DNA from: Betaproteobacteria bacterium
GTDB lineage: Bacteria > Pseudomonadota > Gammaproteobacteria > Burkholderiales > Rhodocyclaceae
Assembly (NCBI GenBank): GCA_020047725.1
Contig: JAIFNM010000169.1
Span: 1-8,697, forward strand
DNA: 8,697 nucleotides
Direction of reading: 5' to 3'
Part shown: piece by piece, positions 1-6,862 of the stretch
Layout of the letters: each line of letters opens with the position of its first letter
Numbering within the stretch: position 1 is the first letter of the stretch
Notes under the pieces: model-generated
Told to the model about the DNA's origin: nothing
The model's database searches: none
The model's input: the letters and a program-made list of their open reading frames with translations, nothing else
Program-made: the position numbers and the translations under genes

Positions 1-489
1 ATTGCGCGCTACCGCCGCGTATACGATAGAACCGGTACTTGGCCCGAGGCGTACGTCTTCGTCGAGTTCGCGCAAGCGGCGCAGGGCGCTCGCGATATCG
101 AATGCTGAGTCATTAGCTGCTGCCAGGCAGAGTTGTTGTGCCAGCTCAAATGCGAGCCGACCAACGTCTTCTTCACTGTATTCAACGACTACCTGGTAGA
201 CGCCTGGTTCCAGTGTTTGTGCCGTGCGGCTGAATGTTACCGGGCAGCCGGCCTGTGCTTGCAGTCCGAGAGCCGCGTATTCAACGGCGTGTGCCATGGA
301 AACGATGTCATTGCTGACTGTCGATTGCAGCAGTGCAATCTCCGGGAAGCGCTCACGCAAACGGCTTTCAAAACCGGGCATGTTGCCGATGGTGCATTCG
401 GCTTCAGTGCAGGAGATGATGGCCTCAATTGCGGTATGCCGGCTCCACAGATTAGGGCCGCGCAGTGCCCGGATGCGGGTTACTTCCAT
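1..489 (-). CDS. cphA: Cyanophycin synthetase CphA, N-terminal part (runs off the window at base 1)
   Basis: Partial gene: 163 codons read leftward from ATG at 489-487 and are still open at base 1. The product begins MEVTRIRALRGPNLWSRHTA, the cyanophycin synthetase N-domain opening, and ends near LGPSTGSIVYAAVARN, where the ATP-grasp domain should start. Full-length CphA adds Asp to the backbone (ATP-grasp domain) and Arg to each Asp side chain (Mur-ligase-like domain), using ATP, in the cytoplasm. Start choice: an AGAGGA ribosome site (498-503) sits 8 bases upstream. The gene lies 88 bases downstream of cphA' with no visible terminator between them, so co-transcription is likely. Odd point: against cphA' it lacks the stretch around the CS-G-GGF-RLEEGTW block, and it reads HAVEY (residues 67-71) where cphA' has HIMEH. 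The N-domain is therefore divergent. Whether the rest is full length cannot be seen here. Confidence 0.9.
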   Translation of the reverse strand, partial: MEVTRIRALRGPNLWSRHTAIEAIISCTEAECTIGNMPGFESRLRERFPEIALLQSTVSNDIVSMAHAVEYAALGLQAQAGCPVTFSRTAQTLEPGVYQVVVEYSEEDVGRLAFELAQQLCLAAANDSAFDIASALRRLRELDEDVRLGPSTGSIVYAAVARN

Positions 490-497
490 ATGCAGTT

Positions 498-503
498 TCC
501 TCT
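498..503 (-). promoter_or_regulatory. Ribosome binding site of cphA
   Basis: On the minus strand the sequence reads AGAGGA, 8 bases before the ATG at 489. It is clearly stronger than anything in front of cphA' or the ABC gene. It supports 489 as the start and independent translation of the second synthetase after the 88-base gap. Confidence 0.6.
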
Positions 504-577
504 TGGTTCTCGGTTACGCCAGATGTCTTGGCATCCGTGTTCAGGTAATTAGTGTCGCCAGTATTGTTAAGTGCTAC

Positions 578-2731
578 TTATTCGACGAAGAAGGTTTCAA
601 TTCCGGTACGCATGACATCGGGCGAGATGCCGAGAGCCCAGGCCGCCGCTACGGCGGCAAGAACATTTTCGATCTGTTGCGGTGACTTGCCGTACTCAGT
701 GAGCGGAATATCCTTGAGCTTGGCCAGGGAGGTTTCGCCTTGCCCGCTGGCCAGCATGATCTGGCCATAACGAACCAGGACGGCGCGCTTGCCCTGTTCT
801 CGATGCTCGGTGATGGCCGGCAGCTCCGGGTCAAGCGCAAAGTAGATGATTTCACCATCGCAGAGCGACGACATTTCGACCAGCATTGCTTCCTTGGCGT
901 TGAGTACGGCCGCTCCTTTGGGTAGCACGATGTCAATCTGTGTGCGCAACACGTTGTACACTTGCTCGGGCGTTTCAATGTAGTAGCGCCCGGTATGACG
1001 TTCCACGTCAACGTTGGTGACAATGCCTACTTGGCAGCGGTCGTAGGCCAGTCCTTCGCTGAGGATGGAATCGCTGCCATTTTCGAAAACAGCGGCCTCG
1101 ATGGCGCGGTTCATCAGAATCCGGTTGGTGGCTTTCCACGTCGCACAATCGCCTTTTTCAGTCTGCCGGCGATCAAGGAAAAGTCCGGTGTGTTTCCCGG
1201 AGAGTGTCAGCAGTCGCGCGATGAGGCGGCAAACGGTTGTCTTGCCGTAGCTGCCGGTTACACCGACGACCGGGACGCGACCATCGTCGCCATTCGGGAA
1301 CAGGTGCTCGACAATGGCTTTTCCGACCGGGCGTGCTTCGCCGTTGGCCGGCTTGATGTGCATTAGCAGGCCGGGGCCAGCGTTGACTTCAACGATGGCC
1401 CCGCGCTGTTCACCCAGTGGGCGTGAAATGTCTTCGCAGACCAGATCGACGCCAGCAATATCGAGGCCGACAATGCGCGCGGCGAGCGACGCAACATCGG
1501 CAACGCTCGGGTGGACCTCATCGGTGATGTCGCAGGTGTGGTTGCCGGTACGTACAATGAGCACTTCCCTCCCGGCCGCTGGAACCGAATCCGGCGTAAA
1601 CCCCTGGCGCGTGACTTCATGTCGGGAAACCATGTTGTGGGCCAGATCGATGAGATCGAGCGGGAATTCCTCGTGGGCGCCGCGTCGCGGGTCGGAATTC
1701 AACTGGATGTCGATCAGTTCGTTGATCGTCGAATGACCGTCGCCGACGACTGATGCGGTTTCACCGCGTGCAGCGGCGACCAGCTTTCCGCCAACAACGA
1801 GCAGACGGTGTTCCGAGCCGCGCACGAAACGCTCGACAATGACACCACTGCCTTCGTCGATGGCTGCCGTATAGGCAGCTTCGACTTCATCGCGTGTCAT
1901 CAGGTTGGTAAATACGCCGCGCCCGTGATTGCCGTCACACGGTTTGACGACGACCGGAAGGCCGATGTCTTCGGCGGCATCCCAAGCGTCGGCCGGGCTG
2001 TCGACCATGCGTCCTTCGGGAACGGGCACGCCGCAGGATTGCAGTAGCGTTTTGGTCAGGTCTTTGTCACGCGAGATGGTTTCGGCAATAGCGCTAGTAC
2101 GGTCGGTTTCTGCGGTCCAGATGCGCCGGCTGCGCACGCCGTATCCCAGTTGCACCAGATTACCGGTTGATAGCATGCGGATCGCGGGGATGCGGCGTTC
2201 CTTGGAGGTGGCCGCATCGACGATGCAGCCAGTGCTTGGTCCAAGCAGCTTGCGCTCGGCCATGTCGCGCAGACGTTCGACGTTGGCGTCGACATCGAAC
2301 GGGGTGTCCTTGATCGCGGCCAGGACCAGTTCACGGCCGGCTTCCAGGCAGGCGCGGGTGACCTCTTCATGCCAGGCTCGGATGGCGACCTTGTATACGC
2401 CACGCACCGGCGTCTCGCGGGCCTTGCCAAAACCGCCGGGCATGCCGGCGAGGTTTTGCAGTTCAAGCGAGACGTGTTCCATGATGTGCGCCGGCCAGGT
2501 GCCTTCTTCGAGGCGGCACAGAAAGCCGCCACGTTCGCCGTAACTGCAGCGGTGCTCGATCAGTGACGGCAGGAAGCCTTTGAGGCGATCAACAAAACCG
2601 GGGATGGTATTGGAAGGAAAATCTTCCAGTTCGCCAATATCGACAATGGCTTCAATGACCGGACGGTAGGTCCAGATGTTCGGTCCGCGCAGGTAGCGGA
2701 TTTCAAGAAACTTGATGTCTTTCGTTTTCAT
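578..2731 (-). CDS. cphA': Shortened cyanophycin synthetase paralog (CphA'-type)
   Basis: The protein has 717 residues, against roughly 850-900 for a full CphA. Visible domains: the N-domain (about 1-160) with IRYLRGPNIW near the start, the GGF-RLEEGTWPAHIMEH block and HxxEH at 82-86; the ATP-grasp domain (about 165-485) with KPCDGNHGRG at 263-272 and the metal-binding type EVNAGPG at 448-454; and a Mur-ligase-like domain from 486 with a P-loop GSYGKTT at 493-499. The last domain ends after VMRTGIETFFVE, where full CphA continues into its C-terminal lid. The ARGG-LR motif is replaced by NGSDSILSE (551-559), and the DHLG motif by ERHTG (577-581). Inference: Asp addition and N-domain chemistry may persist while Arg addition is probably lost. 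A split role with the neighbouring CphA is likely. The ATG has no clear Shine-Dalgarno, but homology fits this start. Cyanobacterial CphA2, which polymerises beta-Asp-Arg, is also shortened, but equivalence is not shown. Confidence 0.9.
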   Translation of the reverse strand: MKTKDIKFLEIRYLRGPNIWTYRPVIEAIVDIGELEDFPSNTIPGFVDRLKGFLPSLIEHRCSYGERGGFLCRLEEGTWPAHIMEHVSLELQNLAGMPGGFGKARETPVRGVYKVAIRAWHEEVTRACLEAGRELVLAAIKDTPFDVDANVERLRDMAERKLLGPSTGCIVDAATSKERRIPAIRMLSTGNLVQLGYGVRSRRIWTAETDRTSAIAETISRDKDLTKTLLQSCGVPVPEGRMVDSPADAWDAAEDIGLPVVVKPCDGNHGRGVFTNLMTRDEVEAAYTAAIDEGSGVIVERFVRGSEHRLLVVGGKLVAAARGETASVVGDGHSTINELIDIQLNSDPRRGAHEEFPLDLIDLAHNMVSRHEVTRQGFTPDSVPAAGREVLIVRTGNHTCDITDEVHPSVADVASLAARIVGLDIAGVDLVCEDISRPLGEQRGAIVEVNAGPGLLMHIKPANGEARPVGKAIVEHLFPNGDDGRVPVVGVTGSYGKTTVCRLIARLLTLSGKHTGLFLDRRQTEKGDCATWKATNRILMNRAIEAAVFENGSDSILSEGLAYDRCQVGIVTNVDVERHTGRYYIETPEQVYNVLRTQIDIVLPKGAAVLNAKEAMLVEMSSLCDGEIIYFALDPELPAITEHREQGKRAVLVRYGQIMLASGQGETSLAKLKDIPLTEYGKSPQQIENVLAAVAAAWALGISPDVMRTGIETFFVE

Positions 2732-2781
2732 TTAGTCAATGTCGGCACAGAAAAAGGAACAGATGGCATGAATAGACGCTA

Positions 2782-2810
2782 ATTATCGTCCGAATAACGT
2801 TGGTCGTGAA
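2782..2810 (-). promoter_or_regulatory. Possible internal sigma-70-like promoter for the cphA' and cphA pair
   Basis: In the 106-base gap between the DUF1854 gene and cphA', the minus strand carries TTCACG (2810-2805), a 17-base spacer and GATAAT (2787-2782). These match the -35 and -10 consensus at 4 of 6 and 5 of 6 positions. The predicted start would leave a leader of about 45 bases before the cphA' ATG. If real, it would let the synthetases be expressed apart from the transporter genes. Prediction by eye only. Confidence 0.3.
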
Positions 2811-2837
2811 ATTCGGCTTACGCTGGGGCGAAAAATA

Positions 2838-3311
2838 TCAGAGGAAACGGTCCAGTATCCTGCGGCTGTGCGCGTCCAGCGCATTGCGGTCGCGGATCAG
2901 GTAGTGGATGCCGTGACTGTCCGCAATCAGCAATCCAGGCAAGGCCAGGCGGCGGATATCTTCCTCACCCTTGAGGACCAGGCTGGTTTCGCCATGATTG
3001 GTCACGACCTGCCAGCTGCTCGGCGTGGCAAAACTTGAAACGTTGACGATGCGACTGATGACCGGCATGAACTCGCGGCTGGCGAGTTCGGCTTCGACCA
3101 GCGTACGCAAATCGTCCGGCAAGTCGCTCAGGCGTTCGATCCAGGCCAGTTCGTGGCCGTGCGGGTCAACCAACGCAATACCCTGATCCGGCGAGGCTAT
3201 CGGGAAAGCACGAACCGGGACAACGCCTTCATGCGTTTCGCCGTCGTTGCCGGTGAATGACAGGCGACCAAAGGCGTTGCGCTCAAGCTGGTAGTCGGGT
3301 TTGCTGATCAT
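2838..3311 (-). CDS. DUF1854 family protein associated with cyanophycin genes
   Basis: A 157-residue protein with no signal peptide or membrane segment. I recognise it as DUF1854 from the blocks EGVVPVRAFPIASPDQGIAL (about 28-47), the SREFMP stretch, VSSFATPSSWQV, LKGEEDIRRL, the LLIADSHGIHYLIRD block and the C-terminal HSRRILDRFL. The family is known as a companion of cyanophycin synthetase and of the ABC transporter type found here; its biochemical role is unknown to me. The start ATG at 3311 overlaps the ABC stop in an ATGA junction (3311-3308), and AGGAG lies about 7 bases upstream, so translation is probably coupled. This argues that it works with the transporter, perhaps as a soluble partner, which is inference. 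A 106-base gap separates it from cphA'. No catalytic motif can be seen. Confidence 0.88.
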   Translation of the reverse strand: MISKPDYQLERNAFGRLSFTGNDGETHEGVVPVRAFPIASPDQGIALVDPHGHELAWIERLSDLPDDLRTLVEAELASREFMPVISRIVNVSSFATPSSWQVVTNHGETSLVLKGEEDIRRLALPGLLIADSHGIHYLIRDRNALDAHSRRILDRFL

Positions 3312-5632
3312 TCACGGTCTCCTACCATCTTGTTCTCGGCGCTCGTTCTGGCCAGTTCATCCTCGACGTCGACATTGCGCGCCTGCGCCTGATAGAGGCG
3401 GTAGTAGTGGCCTTCCTGCGCCATCAACTCGTCATGGTTGCCCACCTCGACGACGCTGCCGCGATCAAGTACGACCAGACGATTGGCGTCACGCAGGGTC
3501 GACAAGCGGTGGGCGATGGCGATAGTGGTACGGCCGCGCACCAGATTGTCGAGGGCTTTCTGGATTTCCTTTTCGGTGGTTGTATCGACCGATGACGTGG
3601 CTTCGTCGAGAATCAGGATCTTCGGATCGATCAACAAGGCGCGGGCGATGGAAATGCGTTGGCGTTCTCCGCCGGAGAGTGCCTGGCCGCGTTCGCCAAC
3701 CAGCGAGTCATACCCGTGCGCCAAGCGCAGGATGAATTCATGCGCGTGGGCAGCGCGGGCGGCGGCGATGATTTCTTCGCGCGTGGCATCGGGCTTGCCG
3801 TATGCGATGTTCTCGGCAATCGTGCCGAAGAAGAGGAAAGGCTCCTGCAGCACCAGACCGATGTGTCTGCGGTATTCAGCCACCGGCAGCGAGCGGATAT
3901 CGACGCCGTCGATCAGTATTGCACCTTCAGTAACATCGTAAAAGCGGCAGATCAGGTTGACCATCGTGCTCTTACCCGAGCCGCTGTGTCCGACGAGGCC
4001 AATCATCTCGCCCGGTTCGATGTTGATGCTGATGTCGCGCGTGACACTGCGCGTGCCGTAGCGGAAACCGACGTTGCGCAGTTCGATACGGCCGGTGACG
4101 CTTGGCAGATGAACCGGATTGGTCGGTTCCGGAACGCTGGAAATATGGTCGAGAATGTCGAAAATCCGTTTGGCACCCGCTGCGGCTTTTTGCGTGACGG
4201 AAACGATGCGGCTCATCGAATCCAGCCGCAGATAAAAGCGCCCGATGTAGGCGAGGAAGGCTGTGAGCACACCGACGGTGATGTCGTTTTTCGAGATCTG
4301 CCAGATGCCGAAAGCCCAGACAATGAGCAGGCCGACTTCGGTTAGCAGGGTGACGGTCGGCGAGAACAGTGACCACACCTTGTTGACCTTGTCGTTGACT
4401 TCCAGATTGTGCACGTTGGCTGCGCGGAAGCGCGCCGCCTCGCGATTTTCCTGGGCAAAGGCTTTGACCACGCGGATGCCGGGGATGGTGTCGGCCAGCA
4501 CATTGGTAACTTCGGCCCAGATGCGGTCGACCCGCTCGAAGCCGGTCCGCAGCTTTTCGCGCACGACATGAATCAACCAGGCGATGATCGGCAGCGGCAG
4601 CAGGGTGACTAAAGCCAGTACGGGATTGATCGAGACGAGGATCGAGGTCGTCATCGCGATCATCAGTACGTCAGTGACGAAGTCGAGGAAGTGCAGCGAG
4701 ATGAAGATATTGATGCGGTCGGTTTCCGAGCCGATGCGCGCCATCAGGTCGCCGGTGCGCTTGCCCCCGAAGTATTCCTGCGAGAGTTTGAGGAGGTGCT
4801 CGTAGGTGGTCGTGCGCAGGTCGGCGCCGATGCGTTCGGAGACCAGCGCCAAGATATAGGTGCGTGCCCAGCCAAGTACCCAGGCTAGCAGTGCCGCACC
4901 GAACAGGCCTGAGAGGTAGAGCGTTACGAGGTGGGTGTCGATCGGCTTGCCGTTCTGATAGGGGATCAGCACCTTGTCCATCATCGGCATGGTCAGGTAG
5001 GGTGGAACCAGCGTGGCGGCGGTTGATCCCAGCGACAGCAGGAATCCGGCCAGTAGCCGCCAGCGGTAGGGATAGGCAAAGCGCCACAACCGGAACAGCG
5101 TCCATGTCGACGGTGGCGCGTGGATTTCCTTGCTGCACACCGGACACTCTTCCTGACCGGCCAGCAACGGCGTTTCGCAGTTCGGGCACAGGGCTTGGGA
5201 CGGTGCTGGCGGAACGTTCCCGGTGAGGTGAAAAGCGAGTTGCCGGTTGAAATGCTCGATCAGGCGCCCGGCAGCGATGTCTCCACCCAGGGTATAGCGC
5301 CAGAGTGCAAGCCGGGCGTTGATGTCCACGAGTTCGAGACTGCCTACGCCCGAATGGTCGCGTCGAGTCAGTGTCAATCCATCGCAAAAGACATGGCTTT
5401 GCCAGTGCTCCTCGTCAGCCGATTTGGCGAGCAATCGCTGGTTAGTCAGTACAACCAACCCGGAAGTGAACTGCAACTGGTCGTTCAGATCAATTTCGAG
5501 CCACGCCACAACCTGTTCGTTTCTGGCAAGCTGTGTCTCAACTGGCGCAAGCCACAACGAGGGCAGGGGGATTAAAGATAGGCCAGGCAGGATGTTTCCG
5601 GCGACCAATGGTGACGGGTTACGGTTAGTCAT
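3308..5632 (-). CDS. Cyanophycin-associated ABC transporter: extra N-terminal domain, zinc ribbon, fused permease and ATPase
   Basis: A 774-residue exporter-type half transporter. Residues about 25-130 form a soluble beta-rich region with VVLTNQRLLA, resembling bacterial PH-like domains. A zinc ribbon follows (C139-x2-C142-x10-C153-x2-C156). About six hydrophobic segments lie at roughly 184-206, 227-249, 303-325, 328-348, 415-437 and 441-462. The ATPase has Walker A GHSGSGKST (538-546), Q-loop Q586, signature LSGGERQR (642-649), Walker B ILILDE (662-667) and H-loop H698, so all catalytic motifs are intact. Such proteins work as dimers in the inner membrane. The substrate is unknown; context suggests something linked to cyanophycin, such as a peptide or precursor. 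It is the first gene of the minus-strand cluster and overlaps the DUF1854 gene by 4 bases. No good Shine-Dalgarno precedes ATG 5632, so an internal start is possible, but the N-terminal domain argues for this one. Confidence 0.9.
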   Translation of the reverse strand: MTNRNPSPLVAGNILPGLSLIPLPSLWLAPVETQLARNEQVVAWLEIDLNDQLQFTSGLVVLTNQRLLAKSADEEHWQSHVFCDGLTLTRRDHSGVGSLELVDINARLALWRYTLGGDIAAGRLIEHFNRQLAFHLTGNVPPAPSQALCPNCETPLLAGQEECPVCSKEIHAPPSTWTLFRLWRFAYPYRWRLLAGFLLSLGSTAATLVPPYLTMPMMDKVLIPYQNGKPIDTHLVTLYLSGLFGAALLAWVLGWARTYILALVSERIGADLRTTTYEHLLKLSQEYFGGKRTGDLMARIGSETDRINIFISLHFLDFVTDVLMIAMTTSILVSINPVLALVTLLPLPIIAWLIHVVREKLRTGFERVDRIWAEVTNVLADTIPGIRVVKAFAQENREAARFRAANVHNLEVNDKVNKVWSLFSPTVTLLTEVGLLIVWAFGIWQISKNDITVGVLTAFLAYIGRFYLRLDSMSRIVSVTQKAAAGAKRIFDILDHISSVPEPTNPVHLPSVTGRIELRNVGFRYGTRSVTRDISINIEPGEMIGLVGHSGSGKSTMVNLICRFYDVTEGAILIDGVDIRSLPVAEYRRHIGLVLQEPFLFFGTIAENIAYGKPDATREEIIAAARAAHAHEFILRLAHGYDSLVGERGQALSGGERQRISIARALLIDPKILILDEATSSVDTTTEKEIQKALDNLVRGRTTIAIAHRLSTLRDANRLVVLDRGSVVEVGNHDELMAQEGHYYRLYQAQARNVDVEDELARTSAENKMVGDRE

Positions 5633-5721
5633 TGTTAGGTGTTTGTCGAGTAAACGTCAGGAGCTGAAGCGCGCGAGTATACCCGTCTTCGCCTGGGTAC
5701 TGGTACGCCCCATGCTGTAAT

Positions 5722-5735
5722 GCACGGCAATCGCT
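5722..5735 (+). repeat. Left terminal inverted repeat of the ISAs1 remnant
   Basis: GCACGGCAATCGCT pairs with the right repeat at 13 of 14 positions; the mismatch is base 4. Similarity fades beyond 14 bases. ISAs1-family ends commonly carry a similar GGCAATCGC-like core, as I recall. Confidence 0.7.
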
Positions 5736-5847
5736 TGCGTAGATGTCCTAACCCCGGCCAAAAAGTGGTTGACGATCAATGGCAAATGGCAACCTATTGT
5801 AAACCCTGAAGGAATGTCGTCTTCTCTGGTATTTTTCGAGAGAATAG

Positions 5848-6381
5848 ATGACCCTGCTGACCCTCTTCTCCCGGCTGGAAGACCCGCGCTGCGGACCGGC
5901 TAAACGGTACGACTTGAGCGAAGTGGTAGGCATGGCCCACTGTGCCGACGATTGGGTGGCTGTGGAGGACTCGTGCGAAGACGACGAGGCTTGGCGCAAG
6001 ACCTTTCTGCCCCTGACGAACGGCACTCCGTCGCACGACACCTTTGGGAATGTCTTCCGCGTTCTCGATCCGGCGGTCGTTGAATCCTGCTTCCGTGAAT
6101 GGATCTGCGGGCGGGTCGGCGTCGTTCGCGACATCATTGCACTGGACTCTTTCGCGAAGACGCCTGCCGTGCGCGACACGGACAAGGATGCACGTAATCT
6201 GGCCGTTCTACGCAAAATCGTGCTGACACTATTCCAGCAGGATGCCCTGTTTGTCGATCGAAGTCTTCGTCGCCGTCGTGTGCTCGCCAACCGAAAACCC
6301 ACTTACCGTGAAGAACTCCTCGGCCTCCGACTAAAGACCGGCAAGCTCTATGATTCAAAGAGAAAGAAATCCGCAAAATGA
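5848..6381 (+). pseudogene. ISAs1 family transposase, internal deletion of the DDE core, frame kept open
   Basis: The frame gives 177 residues, about half the usual 350-380. Residues 1-100 match the ISAs1 N-terminus: LFSRLEDPR near the start, DDWVAVED, FLPLTNGTPSHDTFGNVFRV (53-72), LDPAVVESCFREW, and IIALD with D100 as the first DDE aspartate. From about 110 the sequence jumps to the family's C-terminal block: ARNLAVLRKIVLTLFQQD (115-132), then a basic stretch and YREELLGL. The rest of the DDE core between them is absent, yet no stop or frameshift was introduced, so a small protein could still be made. The first 100 residues probably include the DNA-binding part, so a DNA-binding but non-catalytic product is conceivable. 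The ATG at 5848 lies inside the element, 126 bases from its left end, without a clear ribosome site. Confidence 0.8.
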
Positions 6382-6391
6382 TGTTTGTGGG

Positions 6392-6405
6392 AGCGATTGC
6401 CTTGC
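6392..6405 (-). repeat. Right terminal inverted repeat of the ISAs1 remnant
   Basis: Read on the minus strand this is GCAAGGCAATCGCT. It begins 10 bases after the transposase stop codon, the short spacing usual at the right end of an insertion sequence, and marks the element boundary. Confidence 0.7.
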
Positions 6406-6422
6406 CAGTTAAAGGCCTGGAC

Positions 6423-6451
6423 TTGACCGGAATCCTCATTTGCAAAATGAT
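6423..6451 (+). promoter_or_regulatory. Possible sigma-70-like promoter for the GFA-type gene
   Basis: TTGACC (6423-6428), a 17-base spacer and AATGAT (6446-6451) match the -35 and -10 consensus at 5 of 6 and 4 of 6 positions. They lie just outside the right end of the IS remnant. The expected transcript would start about 50 bases before the GFA start codon. Prediction by eye; no other elements were found. Confidence 0.35.
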
Positions 6452-6505
6452 CTTTCGGAAAATACACACGACATAAACGGGCCGCGAGCGTAAAGAAAGA
6501 ACCCA

Positions 6506-6862
6506 ATGAAAGAGTACAAAGGCAGCTGTCATTGCGGTGCGATTCGCTTCACATTTACCGACCCCGATTGTCTCGATAAGGGTTTGCGATGCAATTGTTC
6601 TGTTTGCCGCCGAAAAGGTGCGGCAATGACCGGATTCACAGTTGCTCCCGATGAAATCGATATCGAAGTCAAGGATGATTCTCTGGCGACCTATCAATTT
6701 GGCAGCCGCGTGGCAAAGCATCACTTTTACAACAAGTGCGGGATTTACCCCTTTCATCAGACCAAGCGCAAACCGGGCCATTACCGCATCAACATTGGTT
6801 GTCTCGAGGGCATTGACCCTACTTCCTTGCCTTTCGATGTGTTTGACGGAGCGTCTCTGTAG
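6506..6862 (+). CDS. GFA/CENP-V domain zinc-binding protein (glutathione-dependent formaldehyde-activating enzyme-like)
   Basis: 118 residues, typical for small GFA-family proteins. Zinc-site residues seen: C8 and C10 in GSCHCGAIRF, then C29-x-C31-x2-C34 in RCNCSVC, and C78 in KCGIYPFH. Homologs usually read FCxxCGI here, supplying two cysteines. This protein reads FYNKCG, so the first is tyrosine (Y75, codon TAC at 6728-6730). The C-terminal part, YRINIGCLEGIDP with LPFDVFDGASL, is also typical. The founding enzyme, Gfa, was reported to speed S-hydroxymethylglutathione formation from formaldehyde and glutathione; for most homologs, including this one, the substrate is unknown. It is probably cytoplasmic. 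The ATG at 6506 is preceded only by a weak purine-rich stretch. It appears to be a single-gene unit after the IS remnant. The missing cysteine may weaken one zinc site. Confidence 0.88.
   Translation: MKEYKGSCHCGAIRFTFTDPDCLDKGLRCNCSVCRRKGAAMTGFTVAPDEIDIEVKDDSLATYQFGSRVAKHHFYNKCGIYPFHQTKRKPGHYRINIGCLEGIDPTSLPFDVFDGASL

Larger units (their letters stand above)
5722..6405 (+). mobile_element. Internally deleted ISAs1-family insertion sequence (non-autonomous remnant)
   Basis: This 684-bp unit is bounded by inverted repeats GCACGGCAATCGCT (5722-5735) and the reverse complement of 6392-6405, GCAAGGCAATCGCT, matching at 13 of 14 bases. Inside is a single frame made of the N-terminal and C-terminal parts of an ISAs1-type transposase. 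Complete ISAs1 elements are about twice this length (family knowledge), so roughly half is missing, mainly the catalytic core. No convincing 8-10 bp target duplication flanks it, so the insertion is old or has rearranged. Its left end lies 90 bases upstream of the ABC transporter start. It cannot move by itself but could be mobilised by a full-length relative elsewhere in the genome. Confidence 0.75.

Noticed and set aside
1929..2543. 204-codon plus-strand open frame opposite cphA'
   Set aside because: It lies fully antisense to a clearly homologous gene; the composition (Ser/Arg/Pro-rich) is typical of a GC-rich shadow frame and no family is recognisable.
3659..4345. 228-codon plus-strand open frame opposite the ABC ATPase region
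   Set aside because: It is antisense to intact ATPase motifs, with no ribosome site or recognisable domain.
5676..5704. Promoter for the ABC gene based on TATACT at 5681-5676
   Set aside because: The -10 hexamer is acceptable, but nothing like TTGACA occurs at 16-18 bases upstream and there is no extended -10 TG.
5714..5721. Target-site duplication flanking the IS remnant
   Set aside because: The 8 bases on the left (GCTGTAAT) do not match the 8 on the right (CAGTTAAA, 6406-6413); shifting the boundary by one base does not help.
6134..6781. 215-codon minus-strand open frame spanning the IS end and the GFA gene
   Set aside because: It crosses the boundary of a mobile element and is antisense to two recognised coding frames, so it is a chance frame.
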